This document shows positions 1 to 8,145 of a stretch of DNA of 49,492 bases, one piece after another. A program made the position numbers and the translations under genes. Location of the stretch: NCBI GenBank assembly GCA_902595885.1, contig CACJRQ010000009.1, positions 1 to 49,492 of the forward strand, in the 5' to 3' direction. Each line of letters opens with the position of its first letter. The stretch's first letter is position 1. Below the pieces are notes generated by a model. The model made no database searches, was not told where the DNA came from, and was given only the letters and a program-made list of their open reading frames with translations. This DNA is from an uncultured Pelagibacteraceae bacterium. GTDB lineage: Bacteria > Pseudomonadota > Alphaproteobacteria > Pelagibacterales > Pelagibacteraceae.

Positions 1-881
1 AAAATAGAAGAAGGAGAAACTTTTGTTTGTATGGGTTTGTCAGGATCTGGAAAATCAACTCTTATTAGGCATTTAAATAGATTAATCGATCCCACAGACG
101 GAGAAATTTTAGTGGAAGGAACAAATGTAATGTCATTAAATAAAGAACAACTAATTGACTTTAGAAGACATAAAATGAGTATGGTATTTCAGAGATTTGG
201 TTTGTTCCCGCATAAAACTGTTTTACAAAACGTAGGCTATGGATTGGAAATGCAAGGCAAAGCAGAAGAGGAAAGACATAGTGTAGCGATGGAAAAAATT
301 GATGCTGTTGGTTTAACAGGATTTGAAAATCAATTTCCAAATCAATTATCTGGGGGAATGCAACAAAGGGTTGGTTTAGCAAGGGCACTTGCTACTGATA
401 GTGATATCATGTTAATGGATGAAGCTTTTAGTGCTTTAGATCCTTTAATTAGAAGTGATATGCAAAACAACTACTAGATCTTCAATCAGAATTAAAAAAA
501 ACAATTGTATTTATTACTCATGATTTAGATGAATCTTTAAGACTTGGTGATCACATTGGAATATTAAATGCTGGTAAACTTGTTCAAGTTGGAACACCAG
601 TAGATATTATAATGAATCCAGCTGATGATTATGTTAAGGCATTTGTTAAAGATGTTAATAGAGCAAAAGTAATTAAAGCTAAAATTATAATGAAGAGTGT
701 TAATGAGTCTAACGATATAGATAAATCTAATTTAATAAAAGTTAATGAAGATCAATTTATTGAGGAGTTTTTACCGCAAATTGTATGCTCTAACTCTAAT
801 TGTGAAGTGGTTGATAAAAGTGGAAATGTTAAAGGGTATATATCTAATAAAGAATTACAGACATCATTAACAAAATCATAA
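1..881 (+). pseudogene. proV: ProV/OpuAA-type glycine betaine (carnitine/proline) ABC transporter ATPase, 5'-partial and frameshifted
   Basis: The reading frame is already open at base 1, so the N-terminus lies outside the window. It shows Walker [10 protein letters not shown], signature LSGGMQQR and Walker B IMLMDEAF, with the ProV-typical HLNRLIDPT and FQRFGLFPH stretches. The frame stops at TAG 475-477. Translation resumes without loss of family similarity in the +2 frame from about base 471 ([11 protein letters not shown], then H-loop ITHDLDES) and runs to TAA 879-881. Restoring one base near 468-471 (AAC-CAA-CTA expected, AAC-AA-CTA present) would rejoin the two parts. After the ATPase domain the tail is short and looks like a reduced CBS region. 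Family role: energises uptake of betaine-type osmolytes with ProW/ProX, presumably to the left. Whether the single-base loss is a real lesion or a sequencing or assembly error cannot be decided here. Confidence 0.8.
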
Positions 882-884
882 TTA

Positions 885-1673
885 ATGGTTAACAAATCAT
901 TAAAAAATAAAAAAATTATAATTTCTGCAGGTGCCTCTGGAATAGGTTTGGCAACAGCTAAGGTTTGTCTTTCTCGTGGAGCATACGTTTACCTTTGTGA
1001 TATTGATAATAAATCCCTAAATAAATTAAACAAACATGCTCTTATAAATAAGAGGCTGTTTAAATATAATTGTGATGCATCTGACGAAAGCCAAGTATTG
1101 GATTTATTTAAAAAAATAAGTAAAAAAACTAAAAAAATTGATGCTTTAATAAATAATGTTGGAGTCGCTGGACCAACTGGATCACTAGAAAAACTAAAGT
1201 CTAAAGATTGGGAAAGAACTATTCAGATAGATGTTAATAGTCATTTTTATTTTACTAAGAAGGTTATACCTTTAATTAAAAAGTCTAAAAATGGATCAAT
1301 AATAAATATTTCATCAACTGCTGGAATACTTGGTTTTCCTTTGAGATCACCTTACGCAGCAAGTAAATGGGCAATTATTGGAATTACCAAAACTCTCGCA
1401 ATGGAACTTGGAAAATATAATATAAGAGTTAATGCAGTTTGCCCTGGTTCAATTAAAGGTGAAAGAATGAAAAGAGTGATCAGAGATAAAGCAAAATTTA
1501 CAAAAGTTTCATCAAAAAAAATTGAGAAAGATTTTATTTCAATGAGTTCTATGAAAAAGTGGATTCTCGAAGAAGATATAGGAAAGATGTGTGCATTTTT
1601 GATTTCAGACGATTCAAGTAAGGTTTCAGGACAAGTAATTTCTGTAGATGGTCACACAGAAAGAAATGATTAA
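885..1673 (+). CDS. Short-chain dehydrogenase/reductase (SDR), substrate unknown
   Basis: A 262-residue classical SDR of normal length. The cofactor glycine motif is SAGASGIG (residues 14-21), the NNAG motif appears as NNVG (90-93), and the catalytic set is S144, Y157 and K161 (YAASK). The C-terminus SGQVISVDGH is typical. The acidic residue D39 at the end of beta-2 suggests a preference for NAD(H). The ATG lies three bases after the proV stop, so it is probably co-transcribed with the transporter and faces the convergent carnitine dehydrogenase gene two bases away. The context suggests oxidation of a hydroxyl or reduction of a carbonyl on a betaine-like compound. That is inference from position; sequence alone does not give the substrate. 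Confidence 0.85.
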   Translation: MVNKSLKNKKIIISAGASGIGLATAKVCLSRGAYVYLCDIDNKSLNKLNKHALINKRLFKYNCDASDESQVLDLFKKISKKTKKIDALINNVGVAGPTGSLEKLKSKDWERTIQIDVNSHFYFTKKVIPLIKKSKNGSIINISSTAGILGFPLRSPYAASKWAIIGITKTLAMELGKYNIRVNAVCPGSIKGERMKRVIRDKAKFTKVSSKKIEKDFISMSSMKKWILEEDIGKMCAFLISDDSSKVSGQVISVDGHTERND

Positions 1674-1674
1674 T

Positions 1675-2616
1675 TTACCTAATTTTTTTTTCGTATTTCT
1701 TTCTTAACTTTTGAATATCAACCAAATACTGGTCTCTTATATTAGATATCATTGCAACTGATTTACCTTTAGCCTGTCTTGCTGTTCCTGAAATCAATCT
1801 AGAAGATAATTTTTTTGATAGCTTAGGGGCCTTTAATTTAGTCCATGGTAATTTTAAAGCAGGTCCAAATTGTTCCAACATATGTTTCATTCCCGTTTTT
1901 CCTCCAGCAAGATGAAACGTTAAAAATGTACCCATTAAAGACCATCTTAATCCTGGGCCATCTTCAATTGCTCTATCTAATTCTTCAGTAGTTGCATATC
2001 CTTCATTAATAATATGTAGCCCTTCTCTCCATAAAGCTTCTTGTAATCTATCAGACAAATATCCAGGTAATTCATTTTTAACCATAATTGGATTCATAGA
2101 AATTGATTTGTAAAATTTTTTTGCTAAATTTAAATTTTTTTTTGAAGTTCTATTACCTGGAACAATTTCTACAGCAGGCAATAAATATACAGGATTGAAT
2201 GGGTGTCCAATTATTCCCCTCTCAGGATTTTTACATTTTGAATAAATTCTAGTTGGCAACAAACCCGATGAGCTTGAAGCAATTATTGAATTAGATTTTG
2301 CATATTTTCCAATACTACTAATCAATTTAGTTTTTAAAGAATAATTTTCAGTTGCACACTCCTGAATAAAATCTGCGTCTTTTAATGTTTGTTCTATTGA
2401 GGTAAAAAAATGAAAATTCTTTAGATTTAATTTTTTTTTATTAAATAGTTTTTTTACAAATGGCCAAGTTCTTTTTATTTCAGATAATAATTTTTTTTTT
2501 AAGTTAATATCTTTATCAAATGCATAAACAATTTTGTTATGAGCCAAACAACGTATAATCCACCCTGCTCCGATTACACCTGTTCCAATCACAGCAACTT
2601 TTTTAATATTTTGCAT
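1675..2616 (-). CDS. lcdH: L-carnitine dehydrogenase-like 3-hydroxyacyl-CoA dehydrogenase family protein
   Basis: A 313-residue NAD-dependent 3-hydroxyacyl-CoA dehydrogenase-family enzyme. The Rossmann motif IGTGVIGAGW is at residues 10-19, and the family catalytic residues S117, H138 (GHPFNPVYLLP) and E150 are present. The segment GPGLRWSLMGTFLTFHLAGG is what I associate with carnitine dehydrogenases (CdhA/LcdH), which oxidise L-carnitine to 3-dehydrocarnitine. Some LcdH proteins carry a fused C-terminal thioesterase; this one ends before it, and a separate thioesterase lies at 3551. The start overlaps the BKACE stop by one base, so the two are translationally linked. Alternative: another short 3-hydroxyacid dehydrogenase such as a lambda-crystallin-type enzyme. 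Confidence 0.8.
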   Translation of the reverse strand: MQNIKKVAVIGTGVIGAGWIIRCLAHNKIVYAFDKDINLKKKLLSEIKRTWPFVKKLFNKKKLNLKNFHFFTSIEQTLKDADFIQECATENYSLKTKLISSIGKYAKSNSIIASSSSGLLPTRIYSKCKNPERGIIGHPFNPVYLLPAVEIVPGNRTSKKNLNLAKKFYKSISMNPIMVKNELPGYLSDRLQEALWREGLHIINEGYATTEELDRAIEDGPGLRWSLMGTFLTFHLAGGKTGMKHMLEQFGPALKLPWTKLKAPKLSKKLSSRLISGTARQAKGKSVAMISNIRDQYLVDIQKLRKKYEKKIR

Positions 2617-3503
2617 TACTTGTGTTTAACAAGTTTTAATTTCTCTCTTGTTTCTGCGGGTGTCATTGTTGATACACCTAGATCTTCAACAATTCTAATT
2701 GCCTTTTCAACTAACTGGGCATTTGTTGCCAGTTTTCCTTTAGACAAATACAAATTGTCTTCTAAACCTACTCTAGGATTACCACCCATAATTACTGTTT
2801 GTGCTACAAATGGCATCTCATTTTTTGAAATTGCAAAACCTGACCACACGCCTTCTTTTGGCATAATATCTTTCATAGCTTGCATTGCTAATGGAGTAGC
2901 TGGTGCACCCCAAGGAATTCCTAAACACATTTGAAACATAGGCGGATCATCCAACAATCCTTCTTTATATAGCTGTGCACCAAACCACATATTGCCTAAA
3001 TCAAAAGCCTCTATTTCGGGTTTTACTTTAATTTCTTTTAATCTTTTTGCAGCTTTTCTTAAATCATTTGGAGTATTAACGGTTATAACTGAACTATCAC
3101 CAAAGTTTAAAGTTCCACAATCTAAAGTGCAAATCTCTGGTAAAAATTGCTCAGCATTTGCAATTCTTTCCATAACATTTGCCATATCAGTCATTGGTCC
3201 AAACTCTAATGGGTCTTTGCCTTGACCAATATCTAAATCTCCACCCATACCAGTTGTTAGATTCAAAATCACATCTGTGTCACTTGAACGAACTCTATCT
3301 ACAACCTCTTTATATAACTCTAATCTTCTACTTGGAGTTCCGTCTTCCTCCCTCACATGAATATGAGCAATAGCAGCTCCTGCTTTTGCAGCTTCAATTG
3401 ATGCTTTAGCAATTTGTTCTGGTGTTTTTGGTAAATCTGGATGCTTGCTTGCGGTATCTCCTGACCCCGTAACAGCACATGATATGAATACCTTGTTGTT
3501 CAT
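2616..3503 (-). CDS. Beta-keto acid cleavage enzyme (BKACE, DUF849), probable 3-dehydrocarnitine:acetyl-CoA cleavage enzyme
   Basis: A 295-residue BKACE-fold protein. The N-terminal strand has the VTGSGDT segment, the zinc-binding HxH is at H47/H49 (AHIHVRE), and the late zinc ligand is E248 in RVGLEDN. In carnitine degradation the CdhB-type BKACE converts 3-dehydrocarnitine plus acetyl-CoA to betainyl-CoA plus acetoacetate. Assignment to that substrate rests on the overlapping carnitine dehydrogenase gene and the thioesterase 47 bases away on the other strand. It is the first gene of its minus-strand unit, and its upstream region is the shared divergent promoter. Other BKACEs act on 3-keto-5-aminohexanoate and related acids, so substrate identity is inferred. 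Confidence 0.85.
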   Translation of the reverse strand: MNNKVFISCAVTGSGDTASKHPDLPKTPEQIAKASIEAAKAGAAIAHIHVREEDGTPSRRLELYKEVVDRVRSSDTDVILNLTTGMGGDLDIGQGKDPLEFGPMTDMANVMERIANAEQFLPEICTLDCGTLNFGDSSVITVNTPNDLRKAAKRLKEIKVKPEIEAFDLGNMWFGAQLYKEGLLDDPPMFQMCLGIPWGAPATPLAMQAMKDIMPKEGVWSGFAISKNEMPFVAQTVIMGGNPRVGLEDNLYLSKGKLATNAQLVEKAIRIVEDLGVSTMTPAETREKLKLVKHK

Positions 3504-3550
3504 TTTAAGTAAGATTTATACTATTATAAAAAGGACGAGGAAATAAAAAA
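3504..3550. promoter_or_regulatory. Divergent promoter region between BKACE and thioesterase genes
   Basis: This 47-base spacer separates two divergent gene starts. On the minus strand a consensus TATAAT lies at 3528-3523, about 20 bases before the BKACE ATG. On the plus strand TATACT lies at 3517-3522, followed by a purine-rich GGACGAGG ribosome site before ATG 3551. The two -10 candidates overlap, which would let one regulator control both arms of the pathway. No clear -35 boxes or operator palindrome were found. Confidence 0.35.
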
Positions 3551-4018
3551 ATGTCTTTTCACATAACAAACCAAACAATCAAAAAAGAATGGACTGATTA
3601 TAATAATCATATGAACATGGCTTACTATGTCTTAGTTTTTGATCAGACTTGGGAGATCATTCTAGAAAAATTTAAGATGGGTGAAAAATCAGCAAAGGAT
3701 ACCCAAAGAAGTACCATGGTTGTTGAAACTCGCACTACATATGATGGTGAAGTTAAAGAGGGAGATGAAGTAGAAATTGTTTTAACCTTCTTTGATCATG
3801 ATAAAAAGAGATTACATTTCAAAATGGAAATGATTGAAAAATCGTCAAAAAAATTATCAGCAACTATTGAAATGTTAGCGCTTTATATTGATCTTAGTAA
3901 AAGAAAAGTTACAGAATTTGAAGATGAAAAAATTAAAATTATGGATGACTTTATAAATGAAAATAAAAATGAATTTAATTCTGACAATTTATCCATTATT
4001 GGAAAACTTAAAAAATGA
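3551..4018 (+). CDS. 4HBT hotdog-fold thioesterase, probable betainyl-CoA thioesterase (CdhC-like)
   Basis: A 155-residue hotdog-fold protein. The N-terminal motif WTDYNNHMNMAYY (residues 14-26) matches the 4-hydroxybenzoyl-CoA thioesterase pattern of Asp followed by NxHMN. Carnitine degraders use such an enzyme to hydrolyse betainyl-CoA to glycine betaine and CoA; the nearby carnitine dehydrogenase and BKACE genes support this. The stop overlaps the dioxygenase start by four bases (ATGA), so this is the first gene of a coupled operon thioesterase-TauD-HD-GMC. The C-terminal 25 residues are polar and lie beyond the core fold. Specificity is inferred from neighbours. Confidence 0.78.
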   Translation: MSFHITNQTIKKEWTDYNNHMNMAYYVLVFDQTWEIILEKFKMGEKSAKDTQRSTMVVETRTTYDGEVKEGDEVEIVLTFFDHDKKRLHFKMEMIEKSSKKLSATIEMLALYIDLSKRKVTEFEDEKIKIMDDFINENKNEFNSDNLSIIGKLKK

Positions 4019-4845
4019 TTGATGTAAAATTATTATCAGGAGCATTAGGTGCTGAAATAAGTGGAATTGACTTGACTGACGTTTCAGATAAAAATTTTAA
4101 AAAAATAAATAACCTATTATTAGAACACAAAGTTATATTTTTTCGAGATCAACCTTTGACTTCAGAACAACATGTTGCTCTAGCTTCAAAGTTTGGACCA
4201 TTAGAAACACATGCTTATGTAAGAGGTTTAAGTGAATTCCCTGAAATAATAAGAATAATAAAAAAGCCTGAAGAAAAAACACAATGGGGTGAAGGTTGGC
4301 ATTCAGATGTCAGCTATAACGAAAAACCAACTAAAGCTGTAATTTTAAAATCAATTAAAATTCCACCAGTTGGAGGAGATACTGTTTTCTCAAACATGGA
4401 ACTTGCATGGGAAACCCTAGAAGAAGAGATAAAAAATAAAATCAAAAATAAAAAAGCAGTTCATTCCTCACTAGGGGGTGGGTTTTTCCTTGATAAATAT
4501 AAAGCAATGGAAAGTAATGGAAATATGGATGAATACTCAAACACTCATCCAATTTTAAGAACTCATCCAGAAACAGGTAAAAAAATTCTTTTTGTAAACT
4601 GGACTTACACAAAAGAAATTGTTGGTATGGATAAAGAAGAAAGTAAAGAGATATTAAATTATTTATTTGAACATCAGGCAAGATTAGATCTTACTTGTAG
4701 ATTTAAATGGACCGAAAATGCAATAGCTATTTGGGATAATAGAAGTGTTCAGCATTATGCTATTGCTGATTTTTATCCAAATAAAGGGCTTGGTTTTGAA
4801 AGAGTAATGGATCGTATAGCTGTTGAAGGGGATCATCCGCAATAA
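4015..4845 (+). CDS. TauD-family Fe(II)/2-oxoglutarate-dependent dioxygenase
   Basis: A 276-residue, single-domain enzyme collinear with E. coli TauD. Iron ligands are H96 and D98 (WHSDVSY) and H247 (NRSVQHY). R263 in ERVMDR fits the 2-oxoglutarate-binding arginine, and R267 sits where TauD R270 holds the taurine sulfonate. H66 and Y68 fall near TauD's H70/Y73, but the position of TauD N95 appears to be Gly, so taurine is not assured. It lacks the extra N-terminal domain of gamma-butyrobetaine hydroxylases and TmpA. It starts inside the thioesterase stop and ends three bases before the HD oxygenase. A hydroxylase paired with a PhnZ-like HD enzyme is the layout of oxidative phosphonate cleavage, so C-alpha hydroxylation of an aminophosphonate is the leading hypothesis; a sulfonate or carnitine-like substrate remains possible. 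Confidence 0.85.
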   Translation: MIDVKLLSGALGAEISGIDLTDVSDKNFKKINNLLLEHKVIFFRDQPLTSEQHVALASKFGPLETHAYVRGLSEFPEIIRIIKKPEEKTQWGEGWHSDVSYNEKPTKAVILKSIKIPPVGGDTVFSNMELAWETLEEEIKNKIKNKKAVHSSLGGGFFLDKYKAMESNGNMDEYSNTHPILRTHPETGKKILFVNWTYTKEIVGMDKEESKEILNYLFEHQARLDLTCRFKWTENAIAIWDNRSVQHYAIADFYPNKGLGFERVMDRIAVEGDHPQ

Positions 4846-4848
4846 TAA

Positions 4849-5385
4849 ATGAAGATAATTTATAAAATCATTTCAAATTTTATAAATAATAAATCTTTAT
4901 ATATTGGTGAAAAAGTAACTATGTCAGAGCATATGATTCAGTCTGCTATGCTAGCTGAAAAAGCTAAATGTAATGATGATTTAATTTGCGCATGTTTGCT
5001 TCATGACTATGGTCATTTTCTTTTAGAGGATCCTGATGAATTAGTTAAAAATAAATTTGATGGAGAGCATGAAAATATTGGATATCAATATTTAAAAAAA
5101 TTTTTTGGACAAAAAGTTGTTGAGCCAATTAAATACCATGTTTTAGCTAAACGTTATTTAGCTAGAGATAAAAAATATTTTGATTTTTTATCAGATGCGT
5201 CAAAATTAAGCCTCGAGTTACAAGGAGGAGTTTTAAATGATAAAGAAAGTAAAAAGTTTGAGAATAAATCTTACTTTAAGCCATCAATTCTACTCCGAAA
5301 ATTTGACGAAGCCGCTAAAAGAACTGACATTAAAATGAAATCTATTCATGACTATGAAAAGTTGTTAAGTTCAAAACTTATATGA
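4849..5385 (+). CDS. PhnZ/TmpB-like HD-domain mixed-valent diiron oxygenase
   Basis: A 178-residue HD-domain protein. A complete ligand set can be traced: H28 (SEHMIQ), H52-D53 (LLHDYGH), H74 (GEHENIG), H97 (IKYHVL) and D153 (LRKFDEAAKR). Y18 and E21 in YIGE match the Tyr/Glu lid pair that marks PhnZ-type oxygenases off from ordinary HD phosphohydrolases, and H56 plus K101 fit phosphonate-contacting positions. Known members cleave the C-P bond of 1-hydroxy-2-aminoethylphosphonate (PhnZ, giving glycine and phosphate) or its trimethyl analogue (TmpB, giving glycine betaine and phosphate). It is coupled to the TauD-type hydroxylase upstream and overlaps the GMC gene by four bases (ATGA). The fold assignment is good; the substrate is inferred from the betaine-producing neighbourhood. 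Confidence 0.72.
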   Translation: MKIIYKIISNFINNKSLYIGEKVTMSEHMIQSAMLAEKAKCNDDLICACLLHDYGHFLLEDPDELVKNKFDGEHENIGYQYLKKFFGQKVVEPIKYHVLAKRYLARDKKYFDFLSDASKLSLELQGGVLNDKESKKFENKSYFKPSILLRKFDEAAKRTDIKMKSIHDYEKLLSSKLI

Positions 5386-6965
5386 ATTTTGATTATTTAA
5401 TAATTGGCGCTGGAAGTGCAGGATGTGTACTTGCAAACCGATTAACAGAAAATGATAAAAACAATGTAGCAATATTTGAAGCTGGGAAACCCAGTGATAT
5501 TTGGAAAGTTAACATGCCACTTGCAATTTTATATACAATGCATGATCCAAAATATAATTACAAATATTATTCAGAACCAGAACCCCATCTACATAATAGA
5601 AGATTATTTTGTCCAAGAGGAAAAATGATTGGTGGATGTTCTGCTCATAACGGAATGGTATTTGTCAGAGGAAATCCAAATGATTATCAAAGATGGGCAT
5701 CTTTTGGATTAGATGATTGGTCTTATGAAAAAGTTCTTCCCTATTTCAAAAAAATTGAAACATGGTCAGAGGGAGAAAATGAATATCGAGGAGGTAGTGG
5801 AATATTGCCAGTAAACCAATCTAAAAATAAAAATCCTTTATTCAAAGCCTTTGTAGACTCCGCTGGTGAGGCTGGTTACAAAATAAACAATGACATGAAT
5901 GGTAAAGAACAAGAAGGCTTTGGAATGTACGATGTTACTATTCATAAGGGAGAACGAGCAAGTGTATCTAAGTATTATTTAAATCCTGCTAAAAAAAGAA
6001 AAAATTTAAAAGTATTTACAGAGGCCTTTGTTGAGAAAATTATTTTTGATGGAAGAAAAGCAATTGGAATAGAAGTAAAAATTAAAAATAAAGTTGAAAA
6101 AATATATGCAAATAAAGAAGTAATTTTGAGTGGTGGTGCAATCAATTCACCGCAATTACTAATGCTTTCAGGAATTGGACCAAGCCAGCACCTAAAAGAT
6201 AATGGAATTAGTGTTGTTCACAACTTGGAGGGAGTGGGAAAAAACTTACAAGACCACTTAGAAACTTATGTGCAACAAGAATGTAAAACTAAAGATACTT
6301 TGTATTCTTATGTTAATAAAATCAACATGATTAGAATTGGTATCCAATGGTTTCTAAGTAGAAGTGGCCCTTGTTCTGCATCCTTCTTAGAAGCTGGAGG
6401 TTTTTGTAAATCATCTCCAGATAGAAAATATCCTAATATTCAATTTCATTTTTTTCCTGCTTTTGTAATTGATCATGGATTAGTTGATCCAGATAGACAT
6501 GGTTATCAATTACATGCAAGTCCAAATCACCCAAAAAGTAGAGGTCATATAACACTAAATAGTTCAAATCCTTATGATTATCCAAAAATTCAATTTAATT
6601 ATCTAGAGCATGAAGATGACTTAAAGCAAACAATAGAATGTATTCATGTAGCTAGAAAAATTTTAGGACAAGATTCTTTAAAACCTTTTGCGGGAAAAGA
6701 AATTGGACCAGGAGAACATGCTCAAACCAATAAAGTATTTGAGGAATATATTCGTTCAAAAGCAGAGACAGCATATCACCCATCTTGTACTTTAAAAATG
6801 GGAGCAGACAATATGGCTGTAGTTGACCAAAAACTAAAAGTTTATGGTATAGAAAACTTAAGAGTAGTTGATGCTTCTGTAATGCCAGAAATTACAAGTG
6901 GAAATCTAAATGCTCCAACTTTAATGATTGCAGAAAGAGCATCAGAATTTATTTTAAATTCTTAA
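5382..6965 (+). CDS. GMC-family FAD oxidoreductase, choline dehydrogenase-like
   Basis: A 527-residue GMC oxidoreductase. The FAD-binding IIGAGSAGCVLANRL is at the N-terminus, a GMC signature appears as RGKMIGGCSAHNGMVFVRG, GAINSPQLLMLSGIGP follows mid-protein, and the C-terminal catalytic pair is H466 (YHPSCT) and N510 (NAPTLM). Overall pattern and length resemble BetA choline dehydrogenase, which makes betaine aldehyde, but many GMC alcohol dehydrogenases look like this and no betaine aldehyde dehydrogenase adjoins it. It is the last gene of the coupled operon with the HD oxygenase, so oxidation of choline or another amino alcohol feeding betaine metabolism is plausible. The name is family-level only. 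Confidence 0.85.
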   Translation: MNFDYLIIGAGSAGCVLANRLTENDKNNVAIFEAGKPSDIWKVNMPLAILYTMHDPKYNYKYYSEPEPHLHNRRLFCPRGKMIGGCSAHNGMVFVRGNPNDYQRWASFGLDDWSYEKVLPYFKKIETWSEGENEYRGGSGILPVNQSKNKNPLFKAFVDSAGEAGYKINNDMNGKEQEGFGMYDVTIHKGERASVSKYYLNPAKKRKNLKVFTEAFVEKIIFDGRKAIGIEVKIKNKVEKIYANKEVILSGGAINSPQLLMLSGIGPSQHLKDNGISVVHNLEGVGKNLQDHLETYVQQECKTKDTLYSYVNKINMIRIGIQWFLSRSGPCSASFLEAGGFCKSSPDRKYPNIQFHFFPAFVIDHGLVDPDRHGYQLHASPNHPKSRGHITLNSSNPYDYPKIQFNYLEHEDDLKQTIECIHVARKILGQDSLKPFAGKEIGPGEHAQTNKVFEEYIRSKAETAYHPSCTLKMGADNMAVVDQKLKVYGIENLRVVDASVMPEITSGNLNAPTLMIAERASEFILNS

Positions 6966-7016
6966 TATTAAAATTTATTGAAATTAACTTCTATTTAAAT
7001 TAATCATCTATATAGA

Positions 7017-8126
7017 ATGAAAAAGACTATTGTTCAAAGTTGGAATGAATGGGATCCATTAAAACATGTAATTGTTGGAAGGGCAGATAATTGCTGTATT
7101 CCTGCACCTGAACCAGCTGTTGATTGTAAAATTCCACCTGACTCTGTGATGAAAGGTAAACACGGAAGACGAACACAAGATTCTATAGATAGAGCTAATG
7201 AACTTTTAGATAAATTTGTTAAAACACTTGAAGGAAGAGGTATAAGAGTTGATAGACCTACTCCACTCAAATTTGATGAAAAAATTGCTACTCCTGATTG
7301 GGAAGTAGAACATATGTTTGGGTGTATGCCATCTAGAGATGTTATAATTACAGTTGGAAAAGAAATGCTTGAAGCTACAATGAGTTTTAGATGTAGATGG
7401 TTCGAGTATTTAGCCTATAGACCATTGTTACAAAAGTACTTTGTTGAAGATCCTGGCATGAGACACGAAACTGCACCTAAACCTAGATTGACTGATGATG
7501 ATTATCATATGAATTATTTATCAGAAGATGTGAGTATAGAGCAAAGATTACAGTGGGCAGAAAAAAAATATTTTGTTACAACTGAAGAGGAACCACTTTT
7601 TGATGCTGCAGATATTTTAAGATTTGGAAAAGATTTAATTGTTCAACATGGATTTACAACTAATCTAAAAGGAATTGACTGGTTAAAAAGACATTTTCCA
7701 GATCATAGAATTCACACAGTAAATTTTCCAGGAGATCCCTACCCAATTCATATAGATGCAACTTTTACACCTATAAAACCTGGGTTAATTTTAAATAATC
7801 CAGTTAGAAAGCTTCCAAAAGAACAAAGGAAACTTTTTGAAGACAATGGTTGGGAAATTGTTTATGCAGCGCAACCTGCCCACAATTCACCGCCAGATCT
7901 AAGTTATTACTCTGTATGGTTATCAATGAATGTTTTGGTGCTAGATCCAAAAACAGTATGTGTAGAAAAAACAGAAGTATATCAAGCTGAACAATTAGAT
8001 AAGCTCGGAATGGAGGTAATTCCAATAGATTTTAGAGAAGTATATGCTTTTGGTGGTAGTTTACATTGTAGCACAACTGATGTTTTCAGAGAAGGCGATC
8101 TTCAGAACTATTTTCCAAAACAATAA
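7017..8126 (+). CDS. Glycine (arginine:glycine) amidinotransferase family protein
   Basis: A 369-residue amidinotransferase strikingly similar to animal AGAT. Matching blocks include FDAADILRFGKDL (residues 195-207), PIHIDATF (243-250), YYSVWLSMNVLVLD and GGSLHCSTTDV. The expected catalytic triad is an Asp in FDAAD (D199, or D196), H245 and C351. The family transfers the amidino group of arginine to an amine, for example glycine to guanidinoacetate, or an aminocyclitol. It lies 51 bases after the GMC gene, a gap long enough for its own promoter (TTGAAA at 6978-6983 is a weak -35 candidate), and 19 bases before two tandem exporters. The acceptor amine cannot be told from sequence; no guanidinoacetate methyltransferase adjoins. 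Confidence 0.85.
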   Translation: MKKTIVQSWNEWDPLKHVIVGRADNCCIPAPEPAVDCKIPPDSVMKGKHGRRTQDSIDRANELLDKFVKTLEGRGIRVDRPTPLKFDEKIATPDWEVEHMFGCMPSRDVIITVGKEMLEATMSFRCRWFEYLAYRPLLQKYFVEDPGMRHETAPKPRLTDDDYHMNYLSEDVSIEQRLQWAEKKYFVTTEEEPLFDAADILRFGKDLIVQHGFTTNLKGIDWLKRHFPDHRIHTVNFPGDPYPIHIDATFTPIKPGLILNNPVRKLPKEQRKLFEDNGWEIVYAAQPAHNSPPDLSYYSVWLSMNVLVLDPKTVCVEKTEVYQAEQLDKLGMEVIPIDFREVYAFGGSLHCSTTDVFREGDLQNYFPKQ

Positions 8127-8145
8127 ATTCGTTGTAAACTAATTA

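Noticed and set aside
465..480. Programmed ribosomal frameshift in proV
   Set aside because: No slippery heptamer or downstream stimulatory structure is visible, and the ProV family is not known to use frameshifting; a lesion or sequence error is simpler.
2539..2934. A 131-residue plus-strand frame across the carnitine dehydrogenase/BKACE junction
   Set aside because: It is antisense to two well-supported enzymes with catalytic motifs and shows no recognisable family pattern.
4015..4845. Calling the TauD-type enzyme gamma-butyrobetaine hydroxylase or TmpA
   Set aside because: The 276-residue protein is collinear with TauD and lacks the N-terminal extra domain of those enzymes, so only the family name is supported.
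5382..6965. Naming the GMC gene betA outright
   Set aside because: The motifs fit many GMC alcohol dehydrogenases and there is no adjacent betB or betI to fix choline as substrate.
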